From contig NZWU01000009.1 of NCBI GenBank assembly GCA_002701705.1, positions 1 through 13,277 of the forward strand: a stretch of 13,277 bases of DNA. Reading direction: 5' to 3'. How positions within the stretch are numbered: position 1 is the stretch's first letter; every line of letters starts with the position of its first letter. This DNA comes from Gammaproteobacteria bacterium (lineage in GTDB: Bacteria > Pseudomonadota > Gammaproteobacteria > GCA-002705445 > GCA-002716945). The translations under genes were made by a program, and so were the position numbers. The notes below the pieces were generated by a model that made no database searches, had not been told where the DNA came from, and saw nothing but the letters and a program-made list of their open reading frames with translations. Below, one piece after another: positions 1-7,441 of this stretch.

Positions 1-1
1 T

Positions 2-1861
2 TTGAAAAATAAAAAAAAGAAAGGCCATAATCTTAACAAAAAACAATCACCTGATATTAATTTAACACCACAACATCAATTTGAAAAACCAACAGAACCT
101 ATCAAAAGAGATGTAGAAATACCGAAATCTATTACAGTAGGTGATTTAGCGCAGAAGGTAGCTGTGAAATCACCTGAACTAATTAAAGTTATGATGGGTA
201 TGGGTGTTATGGCAACTATAAACCAATCATTGGATCAAGATACTGCAACACTTATAGTTGAAGAAATGGGTCATACAGCGATATCTAAAGCTGATGATAG
301 TGAGGAATCAATTCTAAAAACAGAACCTTTAAACCAAGAAAAACTTGAGAGCAGAGCCCCTATTGTAACAATTATGGGCCATGTAGATCATGGCAAAACA
401 TCTTTATTAGATTATATTAGAAAAACAAAGATTGTAACTTCTGAGGCAGGAGGTATTACCCAGCATATTGGTGCGTATAGAGTTAAAACAAATAAAAATA
501 TTATGATAACTTTTCTTGATACTCCAGGACATGCTGCATTTTCTGCTATGCGGGCAAGAGGAGCACAAATAACAGATATTATAGTGCTTGTTGTTGCTGC
601 CGATGATGGAGTAATGCCGCAAACTGAGGAGGCAGTTGAGCATGCACAAGCCTCAAAAGTACCAATAATTGTTGCTATTAATAAAATTGATAAGGAAAAT
701 GCAGACCCAGAAAAAATACAAAATGAGCTTAGCAAAAAAAATGTTATACCTGAGGAATGGGGTGGTGAGACAATTTTTACTAAAATTTCTGCGCTAACTG
801 GGGAAGGAGTAGATAATCTTTTAGATTCTATATCACTCCAAGCAGAAATACTTGAACTCAAAGCCCCAAAAGATGGTCCTGCGACTGGAACTGTAATTGA
901 GTCTTCGCTAGATAAAGGGAGGGGTCCTATTGCTACTATCTTGATAAAAGAAGGAACGTTACATAAAAAAGATTTCATTTTGGTTGGTAAAGAATTTGGA
1001 AGAGTTAGGGCTATGTACGATGAATTTAATAATGAAATCCTAAGTGTAACACCAGGATGCCCAGCAGTTATAACCGGATTATCTGCTACGCCAAATGTGG
1101 GCGACCAACTAATGTCAACAATTGATGAAAAGAAGATTAAAGAAATTGCTTCAATGAGAGAATCAAAACAGAAAGAAATTGAAATGCAAGCTAAACAAAA
1201 AAACTTTAGTATAGATGCTTTTAATGCAAGCAATACATCGAAAAAAAAGAGAATAGAAAATTTTTTAATTAAAACTGATGTTCAAGGTAGTTGTGAAGCA
1301 ATAACAACATCTCTCCAAAAAATTGAAAACGAAGATGTAGGGCTTGAAATAATCTATAGTGGTGTCGGAGGTATAACTGAATCAGATGTTAACTTAGCTC
1401 AAACTTCTAATGCTAAAATAATAGGATTTAATGTGAGAGCAGATTCTAAAGCGAGACAGATAATAGAGAGCAATCAATTGGATTTGAAATACTTCAGTGT
1501 AATTTATGATCTTATGGATAGCGTTAAGCAACAACTATCAGGACTTTTGGAACCAGACATTAAGGAAGAGATTATTGGGATTGCAGAAGTTAAAGATGTC
1601 TTTAGGTCATCAAAATTTGGAGCAATTGCAGGCTCAATGGTCATTGAGGGTATAGTACAAAAAGAACAACCAATTAGGGTTTTAAGGGATAATACTGTAA
1701 TTTATGAAGGGGAGCTTGAATCACTCAGAAGATTTAAAGATGATGTTAAAGAAGTCAAAAGCGGAACAGAATGTGGAATTGGAGTAAAAAATTATAATGA
1801 TATAAAAAATGGAGATCAAATTGAAGTGTTCAAAAGAATTGAAATAAAAAGATCTATTTAG
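2..1861 (+). CDS. infB: Translation initiation factor IF-2, 5' end probably outside window
   Basis: IF-2 is the GTPase that brings fMet-tRNA to the 30S subunit and promotes joining of the 50S subunit. Residues here are counted from the TTG at base 2. An IF2_N-type module lies at about 43-92 (ITVGDLAQ). The GTPase domain follows with G1 GHVDHGKT (126-133), G2 [11 protein letters not shown]3 DTPGH (173-177), G4 NKID (227-230) and G5 SAL (263-265). The usual domains II, III and C-terminal fMet-tRNA-binding domain run to residue 619. The lysine-rich stretch at the left edge looks like the linker that normally follows a first N-terminal module in gammaproteobacterial IF-2 (E. coli about 890 residues). 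The TTG is therefore probably an internal codon and the true start lies upstream. The gene is first in a plus-strand cluster, with rbfA starting 10 bases after its stop. Identity is certain; only the start is unknown. Confidence 0.97.
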   Translation: MKNKKKKGHNLNKKQSPDINLTPQHQFEKPTEPIKRDVEIPKSITVGDLAQKVAVKSPELIKVMMGMGVMATINQSLDQDTATLIVEEMGHTAISKADDSEESILKTEPLNQEKLESRAPIVTIMGHVDHGKTSLLDYIRKTKIVTSEAGGITQHIGAYRVKTNKNIMITFLDTPGHAAFSAMRARGAQITDIIVLVVAADDGVMPQTEEAVEHAQASKVPIIVAINKIDKENADPEKIQNELSKKNVIPEEWGGETIFTKISALTGEGVDNLLDSISLQAEILELKAPKDGPATGTVIESSLDKGRGPIATILIKEGTLHKKDFILVGKEFGRVRAMYDEFNNEILSVTPGCPAVITGLSATPNVGDQLMSTIDEKKIKEIASMRESKQKEIEMQAKQKNFSIDAFNASNTSKKKRIENFLIKTDVQGSCEAITTSLQKIENEDVGLEIIYSGVGGITESDVNLAQTSNAKIIGFNVRADSKARQIIESNQLDLKYFSVIYDLMDSVKQQLSGLLEPDIKEEIIGIAEVKDVFRSSKFGAIAGSMVIEGIVQKEQPIRVLRDNTVIYEGELESLRRFKDDVKEVKSGTECGIGVKNYNDIKNGDQIEVFKRIEIKRSI

Positions 1862-1871
1862 AAAGCATTCA

Positions 1872-2210
1872 ATGAATAATCGATTATATAAAATTCAGGA
1901 TTTACTACATAAAGAGATTGCTAGTCTCATATTAAGTGACATCAAAGACCCCTTGTTAAATAAATCTATTACAATATCAAGTGTTAAAGTAAGCAAAGAT
2001 ATACGTTATGCAGAGATTTTTTTTACAACCTTTGAGTCTGATATTTTAAAAGTAGAAAAACGACTAAATAAGTCATCAAGTTTTATAAAAAGTGAGTTAT
2101 CTAAAAGACTATATATCAAACGATTACCAAACCTAAAATTTACATATGATGCAACTGCAGATTGTAGCGAAAGAATTGAAAATATAATTAAAACATTACC
2201 AAAAAATTAA
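1872..2210 (+). CDS. rbfA: 30S ribosome-binding factor A
   Basis: RbfA is a small KH-type protein that binds the immature 30S subunit and helps 16S rRNA processing, especially in the cold. The 112 residues keep the family pattern: an N-terminal helix with KEIASLI, the KDPL motif at about 26-29, the VKVSKDIRYAEIFF strand, the helix pair, and the RLPNLKFTYD strand near 85-94. It ends at about residue 112, against 133 in E. coli, so the disordered C-terminal tail is missing. The AxG kink that replaces GxxG in E. coli RbfA (ASG before FIR) reads SSS before FIK here. It lies between infB and truB, its classic neighbours, with 10- and 4-base gaps, so it is surely co-transcribed. No strong Shine-Dalgarno is seen; AGAAAG overlapping the infB stop is a weak candidate. 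Confidence 0.95.
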   Translation: MNNRLYKIQDLLHKEIASLILSDIKDPLLNKSITISSVKVSKDIRYAEIFFTTFESDILKVEKRLNKSSSFIKSELSKRLYIKRLPNLKFTYDATADCSERIENIIKTLPKN

Positions 2211-2214
2211 AATT

Positions 2215-3096
2215 ATGATTAACGGTTTATTACTGGTAGACAAACCAAAGAATATAACATCAAACCAAACTCTTAAAACTTTAAAGAAAAAATTTAATAT
2301 TAAAAAAGCTGGTATTGTTGGTATTCTAGACCCTCTTGCGCATGGAATGCTTCCCATATTATTTGGCGAAGCCACTAAATTTTCAAGTTATATAGAATCT
2401 TATAAAAAAAAATATATAGTCGTGTGCCAATTAGGATCAACTAGTACAACTGGAGATGAAGAAGGCATAATTCAAAAATATGACCACAATAATTTAAAAA
2501 CACTATCTAAACAATTAATCCGCATGACAATAAATGAATTTTTGGGAGAATCTTTACAAACACCACCCATGTTTAGTGGGTTAAAAATAAATGGACAAAA
2601 ACTTTACAAGCTTGCGAGACAAGGCATTAGTATCCCAAGAAGGCCAAGAAAAATCTTTATTTATAATATTGAACTCTTAGAATATGATAATTTAATACTT
2701 AAATTAAGCGTAATTTGTTCCAAAGGAACGTATATACGAACTTTAATGGAACAAATTGGCGAAAAGTTATCTGTGGGAGCATATGTAAAAGACTTAAGGA
2801 GAGTTGCAATAGGAAGATTTGAGGAAGATAAGATGGTTAGGTATGAGGAGATAAAAGATGCATCGATAACAAAATCAGATCGTTTTATTGACATTAATAA
2901 TATACTTAGTGAAATAGATAGTTTTATTTTGACAAATCATGAGGAAAAGAAGATTAGAATGGGGCAGCCTGTTTATAGGTTTTCGTTATTTCACAATAAA
3001 TTAGTAACCATTTATAACCAAAATAACATTATTGGCATTGGGATTATTAAAAATAACTGCATTTATCCTAAAAGATTAATAAACTTTAATGAATAA
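2215..3096 (+). CDS. truB: tRNA pseudouridine-55 synthase TruB, with altered active-site motif
   Basis: TruB isomerises uridine 55 in the T-arm of tRNAs to pseudouridine and also acts as a tRNA-folding chaperone. The 293 residues align with E. coli TruB (314) from INGLLLVDKP onward. The catalytic aspartate is D39 in GILDPLA (E. coli D48). The active-site tyrosine is Y67 in KKYIVV (E. coli Y76). The conserved arginine is R175 in CSKGTYIRT (E. coli R181). A C-terminal PUA-like region ends in PKRLINFNE. The near-invariant GHTG before LDP is GIVG here: the His and Thr (E. coli 43 and 44) are Ile34 and Val35, while the Thr of LATG is His43. The rest of the fold looks intact, so I call it a functional TruB, although chemistry or substrate handling could differ. 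It starts 4 bases after rbfA. Confidence 0.95.
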   Translation: MINGLLLVDKPKNITSNQTLKTLKKKFNIKKAGIVGILDPLAHGMLPILFGEATKFSSYIESYKKKYIVVCQLGSTSTTGDEEGIIQKYDHNNLKTLSKQLIRMTINEFLGESLQTPPMFSGLKINGQKLYKLARQGISIPRRPRKIFIYNIELLEYDNLILKLSVICSKGTYIRTLMEQIGEKLSVGAYVKDLRRVAIGRFEEDKMVRYEEIKDASITKSDRFIDINNILSEIDSFILTNHEEKKIRMGQPVYRFSLFHNKLVTIYNQNNIIGIGIIKNNCIYPKRLINFNE

Positions 3097-3099
3097 AGG

Positions 3100-3127
3100 T
3101 TGTATTAATCTAAACTCATGATAGAAT
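3100..3127 (+). promoter_or_regulatory. Probable rpsO promoter (extended -10)
   Basis: TTGTAT at 3100-3105 is a weak -35 (three of six consensus bases). A 16-base spacer separates it from TAGAAT at 3122-3127, five of six matches to TATAAT. TG at 3119-3120 followed by one base gives the extended -10 pattern TGnTAGAAT. The predicted transcript start is near 3133-3135, about 15 bases before the preferred rpsO ATG. Known E. coli clusters also have a separate promoter before rpsO, which fits. This is a pattern match only. Confidence 0.5.
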
Positions 3128-3149
3128 TCGGACGTTAATGGAGAAATTT

Positions 3150-3419
3150 ATGGCCCTTGACAATAACTTGAAAAAGGAATTAGTCAAAAAATTTGGTAAA
3201 ACTGGAAATGATTGTGGTTCAACTGAAGTTCAAATCGCATTACTTACAGAAAATATTAATAATTTAACAGATCATTTTGCGAAAAATTCAAAAGACATTC
3301 ATTCAAAAAGGGGCCTACTAAAAATGGTAATGAAGAGAAAGTCTTTGATGAAATATCTAAAAAATAAAGATGTTTCTAGTTATGAGGAACTTGTTAGACA
3401 GTTAGAGCTTAGAAAATAG
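3150..3419 (+). CDS. rpsO: 30S ribosomal protein S15
   Basis: S15 is a primary-binding protein of the 16S rRNA central domain and contributes to an intersubunit bridge. The family signature is clear: [22 protein letters not shown], the [10 protein letters not shown] loop and the closing LELRK. A start at 3150 gives 89 residues, exactly the E. coli length. It is preceded by GGAG (3140-3143) six bases upstream. An in-frame ATG at 3138 would add MEKF, but it destroys that SD arrangement and lies only a few bases from the predicted transcript start, so I reject it. The gene sits in its usual place between truB and pnp, and its stop is 3 bases before the pnp ATG. Confidence 0.96.
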   Translation: MALDNNLKKELVKKFGKTGNDCGSTEVQIALLTENINNLTDHFAKNSKDIHSKRGLLKMVMKRKSLMKYLKNKDVSSYEELVRQLELRK

Positions 3420-3422
3420 TTA

Positions 3423-5483
3423 ATGTTCACCAAAATATTTGATATAGGAAGTCAATCGGTCAAGATTGAAACTGGATTAATTGCAAAACAAGCTAACTCT
3501 TCGGTATTAGTAGATATCGAAGGTACTACTGTTTTAGCCACACTCGTCGCTGCCGATGAAGATAGCGACCGAGATTTTTTCCCCCTCACAGTTAATTATA
3601 ATGAAAAAACATACGCAGCTGGGAAAATACCAGGAGGTTTTTTTAAAAGAGAAGGAAGGCCATCTGAAAAAGAAGTTTTAATTAGTAGGCTTATCGATCG
3701 TCCTCTTAGACCGTTGTTTGAATCCTCTTATTCACGTGAAGTCCAAATTATAGTAACTCTTATTTCATTAAATCCAGATATAGAATCAGAAGTTCCTGCT
3801 TTAATTGCCGCATCAGCTGCTGTTAAATTATCAGGGCTTCCATTTAATGGGACCTTAGGAGCTGTGAAAGTTGGTTATGATGGAGAAAAGTATTTACTAA
3901 ATCCATCAGTTACCGAAATTAAAAACTCTTCACTTGATTTGGTAGTTGCAGGAACAAAGACTGCTGTACTTATGGTTGAATCAGAAGCAAAAGAGCTTCC
4001 AGAAGAAGTAATGTTGGGGGCAGTTAATTTTGGACATGAGCAAATGCAAACGATAATAAATGCAATTGATGAGTTATGCGCTGAAGTAAATGTTAAAAAA
4101 ATTGAATGGACTCCAAAAGAAATCAATGAAAAATCCTACAATCTAATTAAAGAAAAATATAAAACAAAACTAACAGACGCCTTTTCAATTACTACAAAAC
4201 AAGATAGAAATCAAACCATAACAAAATTAAGAAATGAATTATTAGAAGGAGCAGATGATGATGAAGATGTTGCTCGTGAGTCTTTATCATACTTTGAGAA
4301 AGTTGAAAAAGAGATTGTTCGTCAAAAAATATTAGATGGAGATAATCGTATTGATGGACGTGATACTAAAACTGTACGTCCCATAGATATCAAATTAGGT
4401 ATACTCTCAAGAGCCCATGGATCCGCATTATTTACACGTGGAGAAACTCAGGCATTAGTAGTGACAACTTTAGGAACAGATAAAGATGCTCAGATTATTG
4501 ATTCTCTTAGCGGTAAAATTGAAGATAGTTTTATTTTTCATTATAATTTTCCACCTTATTCGGTTGGAGAAATTGGTATGATTGGTTCACCTAAACGCAG
4601 AGAAATTGGACATGGTAAACTAGCACGCAGAAGTATCGAGGCAGTTTTACCAAAAGAAAATTTTCCATACACAATCAGAGTAGTTTCAGAGATTATGGAA
4701 TCGAATGGGTCTAGCTCCATGGCATCAGTTTGTGGATCAAGTTTATCCTTAATGGATGCAGGCGTTCCCATCTCATCTCCTGTTGCGGGTATAGCAATGG
4801 GCCTGATTAAAGAAGATGAAAAGTTTGTTATATTAACAGATATTTTAGGAGATGAAGATCATTTAGGAGATATGGATTTTAAGGTTGCAGGCACAGAAGC
4901 AGGTATCAATGCATTGCAAATGGATATAAAAATTGATGGCATAACATCACAAATAATGTCTGATGCTTTAAACCAAGCAAAAGAAGCAAGGTTGCATATA
5001 CTATCTGAAATGGCAAAAGCTATAACTAATGCAAGAGAAGACGTTTCTGAACATGCTCCAAGATATACCCACATGAAAATAGATCCATCTAAAATTGCTG
5101 AAGTGATTGGGAAGGGTGGTGCAGTGATTAAGTCGATAGTAGAAGAAACTGGAGCCGTGATTGATATATCTGATGACGGCGTAATAAAAATAGCAGCAAC
5201 TGATCAATCAAAAAGTGATCACGCAAAATCAATAATTGAAGATATAACGGCAGGGCCTCAAGTAGATAAAGTTTACGAAGGCAAGGTCGCTAAAATAATG
5301 GATTTCGGAGCATTTGTTAAAATTTCACCTAATAAGGATGGACTTGTTCATATATCACAAATAAGTCAAGAAAGGGTGAATAACGTCAGAGACGTATTAG
5401 CAGAAGGTGACGAAGTAAAAGTAAAAGTGCTTGAAGTAGATAGGCAAGGAAGAGTCAAGCTAACAATGAAAGATCTTAATTAG
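3423..5483 (+). CDS. pnp: Polyribonucleotide nucleotidyltransferase (PNPase)
   Basis: PNPase degrades RNA 3' to 5' with phosphate and can add tails in reverse; it acts as a trimer and in RNA degradosomes. Two RNase PH domains are visible (about 8-140 and 307-520) with the all-helical linker between them. In the second, [13 protein letters not shown] supplies D479, D485 and K487, matching E. coli D486, D492 and K494. A KH domain (about 552-608, GKGG at 563-566) and an S1 domain (617-686) follow. The first domain keeps FFPLTVNY and [11 protein letters not shown]. At 686 residues it stops right after S1 and lacks the C-terminal extension of E. coli PNPase (711), the part that contacts RNase E there. 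Only 3 bases separate it from rpsO, leaving no room for the E. coli-type intergenic RNase III hairpin. Its S1 domain is duplicated in the next gene. Confidence 0.98.
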   Translation: MFTKIFDIGSQSVKIETGLIAKQANSSVLVDIEGTTVLATLVAADEDSDRDFFPLTVNYNEKTYAAGKIPGGFFKREGRPSEKEVLISRLIDRPLRPLFESSYSREVQIIVTLISLNPDIESEVPALIAASAAVKLSGLPFNGTLGAVKVGYDGEKYLLNPSVTEIKNSSLDLVVAGTKTAVLMVESEAKELPEEVMLGAVNFGHEQMQTIINAIDELCAEVNVKKIEWTPKEINEKSYNLIKEKYKTKLTDAFSITTKQDRNQTITKLRNELLEGADDDEDVARESLSYFEKVEKEIVRQKILDGDNRIDGRDTKTVRPIDIKLGILSRAHGSALFTRGETQALVVTTLGTDKDAQIIDSLSGKIEDSFIFHYNFPPYSVGEIGMIGSPKRREIGHGKLARRSIEAVLPKENFPYTIRVVSEIMESNGSSSMASVCGSSLSLMDAGVPISSPVAGIAMGLIKEDEKFVILTDILGDEDHLGDMDFKVAGTEAGINALQMDIKIDGITSQIMSDALNQAKEARLHILSEMAKAITNAREDVSEHAPRYTHMKIDPSKIAEVIGKGGAVIKSIVEETGAVIDISDDGVIKIAATDQSKSDHAKSIIEDITAGPQVDKVYEGKVAKIMDFGAFVKISPNKDGLVHISQISQERVNNVRDVLAEGDEVKVKVLEVDRQGRVKLTMKDLN

Positions 5484-5500
5484 ATCAAAACACAAACAAG

Positions 5501-5505
5501 AGGAG
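5501..5505 (+). promoter_or_regulatory. Strong Shine-Dalgarno of the single-S1-domain gene
   Basis: AGGAG lies five bases before the ATG at 5511, in the context AGAGGAGTAAAA. It is the best ribosome binding site I see in the window. Most other genes here, including rbfA, truB, pnp, acs, the MFS gene and guaB, have weak or no recognisable SD. It fixes the start and suggests strong translation of the small protein. Confidence 0.75.
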
Positions 5506-5510
5506 TAAAA

Positions 5511-5747
5511 ATGGCAGACATTGAAATAGGAAAAGTATATACCGGAAAAGTAAAAAAAATCATGGACTACGGGGCATTTGTTAATATATTGCCTGGTAAA
5601 GATGGTTTAGTTCACATATCTCAAATCAAACAGGAAAGAGTTAATAATGTTAGAGATGAGATGTCCGAAGGCGATGAAGTTCAAGTTAAAGTACTTGATA
5701 TTGATGGCCAAGGAAGAGTGAAGCTTACAATGAAGGATATTGACTAA
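5511..5747 (+). CDS. Single S1-domain RNA-binding protein, paralogue of the PNPase C-terminal domain
   Basis: This 78-residue protein is almost entirely one S1 (OB-fold) RNA-binding domain. After MADIEIG, its 71 residues from KVYTGKV to the end align without gaps with PNPase residues 616-686. By hand count 55 of 71 are identical (about 77%), including [24 protein letters not shown] and GRVKLTMKD. Both proteins end at the same point of the domain. The DNA differs at many third positions, so the copy is not recent and selection has kept the protein. The gene starts 27 bases after the pnp stop, behind a strong SD. It resembles stand-alone S1 proteins such as B. subtilis YugI (general stress protein 13) in architecture. 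A role in RNA binding, perhaps as partner, competitor or regulator of PNPase, is inference. Its TAA overlaps the stop of the convergent MFS gene. Confidence 0.9.
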   Translation: MADIEIGKVYTGKVKKIMDYGAFVNILPGKDGLVHISQIKQERVNNVRDEMSEGDEVQVKVLDIDGQGRVKLTMKDID

Positions 5748-7429
5748 TCCGCCATATGATGTTTTTTAGCCACTGGGCTAATTAGAAAATTCGAAATTAA
5801 AGCTACCCCAAGCAGTATAGCCATTAAAGTCATGGTTGAGTTATAAACAGTAGTGGAAGGGTTTACTGTCCCTACTGGTGCGATTTCCATTAATTTTGGA
5901 ATTGTTACAGTTTTAGTGATAACTAATTGATTAAAATGCTCAACCCCAGCGCCAAATGTTTCTTTAAATGTTAACGGATCTATTTTCTTTACTAATTCTT
6001 CCATTGCGTTGTTAATAGAGTTTGATCGTAAAGATGTAATTGCCAAAGGACCTAAAATTCCAGCAGTGCTCCATGCAGTTAATAGTCTTCCATGTATGCC
6101 ACCAACATACCTGGTTCCAAAGATATCTGCTAGATAAGCTGGAATTGTAGCAAAACCCCCTCCATACATTGTGAAAATAATCATTGTAGCTGCATAAAAA
6201 TAAATTAGTAAGACAGTATTTGGATTAACATTAACTTGTGATGCCGTATATGGAATTGATAAGTATAAAATTATCCCTAAGATGAAGAAGATATGATATG
6301 TATTTTTTCTACCAATATAATCAGAAGTACTTGCCCAGAAGAATCTACCTATCATATTGAAGACACTTATCATTAGAACATAAGTTGCTGCAAATGCATT
6401 GTCTACGATGTTTGGGAGAGCATTGCTAAATATTTCCGTCATCATTGTTTTTGCAACACCTAATACACCTATACCTGCAGTCACATTAAAACATAAAACT
6501 ATCCATAGCATATAAAATTGTGGAGTTTTAAGTGCTTGGTCAATATGTACATGGTTTTTTGTAATTAATTTTTTTTCAAGAACAGCATCATCTGGTTTTT
6601 TCCAGTTTTTAGGTTTCCAACCTTCGGCTGGGATCCGGTATGAAAAAGATGCAACTGACATAATCAAAAAATATATTATTCCTAGTGTCATGAAAGTAAA
6701 TCCAACACCAGTATCCCCAGTACCTACCAAATATACTCCAGGACTACCTGGTTGTATCATATTTACAACATCATTATTACCTACAACAACAACTTCTCGC
6801 AGTATTCCATCTATATTGGTGTATCTGATTCCGTCAATTGTCTTTAATATAACTTGATTAGCAGCACCCAAAAAATCTGGAGCTTGATAGAAAAAATCTA
6901 TAAGAAATTCTTTCAAAGGTGCTCCAATCATGGCTCCTCCACCAAAACCCATTATGGCCATGCCTGCAGCCATACCACGTCTATCAGGGAACCATCTAAT
7001 TAAGGTTGAAACAGGTGATACATAACCTAAACCAAGACCACATCCACCAAAAACACCATAACCAAGATAAATTAGCCATAATTGATGGGTAAATATACCT
7101 ACGCTTCCGATCAAAAAACCGCCACCCCAAAGGCAAGCAGCAACAAACCCAACGAGTCGTGGCCCAACATCTTCTAACCATTTACCAGCAAAAGCTGCAG
7201 CAAGACCAAGAAAGACAATAGAAACCGAGAAAATCCAGACCACCTCACTTAGTACCCAGTCTTGAGATGAACTGACTACAACGCCTAGAGATTTTATTAA
7301 TGCAGGATTAAATATGCTCCATGCATAAACTGAACCTATGCAGAGATGTATTGCTATAGAAGTTGGAGGGACCAGCCATCTATTAAAGTCTTCTTTAGCA
7401 ATTATTTTTTCTTTTGAGAATATACTCAT
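5744..7429 (-). CDS. OFA-family MFS transporter, probable monocarboxylate carrier
   Basis: A 561-residue membrane protein of the major facilitator superfamily, resembling the oxalate/formate antiporter (OFA) branch. I place 12 membrane segments near 18-40, 60-82, 88-110, 117-140, 150-172, 239-263, 303-325, 343-366, 375-395, 405-425, 445-466 and 529-552. Family features are [13 protein letters not shown] in segment 1, the glycine-rich segment 4 ([12 protein letters not shown]), then [12 protein letters not shown], and DYIGRK after segment 8. It is longer than typical members (about 400-450) because of two polar insertions, about 173-238 between segments 5 and 6 and about 467-528 between 11 and 12, both predicted periplasmic. 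It starts 12 bases after the acs stop, so it is probably co-transcribed with acs. That suggests uptake of acetate or another short monocarboxylate, but the substrate cannot be read from the sequence. Its TAG overlaps the TAA of the convergent S1 gene. Confidence 0.88.
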   Translation of the reverse strand: MSIFSKEKIIAKEDFNRWLVPPTSIAIHLCIGSVYAWSIFNPALIKSLGVVVSSSQDWVLSEVVWIFSVSIVFLGLAAAFAGKWLEDVGPRLVGFVAACLWGGGFLIGSVGIFTHQLWLIYLGYGVFGGCGLGLGYVSPVSTLIRWFPDRRGMAAGMAIMGFGGGAMIGAPLKEFLIDFFYQAPDFLGAANQVILKTIDGIRYTNIDGILREVVVVGNNDVVNMIQPGSPGVYLVGTGDTGVGFTFMTLGIIYFLIMSVASFSYRIPAEGWKPKNWKKPDDAVLEKKLITKNHVHIDQALKTPQFYMLWIVLCFNVTAGIGVLGVAKTMMTEIFSNALPNIVDNAFAATYVLMISVFNMIGRFFWASTSDYIGRKNTYHIFFILGIILYLSIPYTASQVNVNPNTVLLIYFYAATMIIFTMYGGGFATIPAYLADIFGTRYVGGIHGRLLTAWSTAGILGPLAITSLRSNSINNAMEELVKKIDPLTFKETFGAGVEHFNQLVITKTVTIPKLMEIAPVGTVNPSTTVYNSTMTLMAILLGVALISNFLISPVAKKHHMAD

Positions 7430-7441
7430 TATGTGTATGTT

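Noticed and set aside
412..1233. 273-codon open frame on the minus strand inside infB
   Set aside because: It lies wholly antisense to conserved GTPase coding sequence, has serine- and isoleucine-rich composition with no recognisable motif, and infB itself is clearly intact.
1240..1266. A-rich run in infB (eight As) as a possible slippage or frameshift site
   Set aside because: The reading frame continues into conserved IF-2 sequence without interruption, and such runs are expected in lysine-rich coding sequence at this base composition.
5472..5486. Inverted repeat GATCT-TAATT-AGATC across the pnp stop codon, as a possible terminator
   Set aside because: Only a five-base AT-rich stem, followed by an A-rich run and no T-tract, so it would not work as an intrinsic terminator. 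It may be chance.
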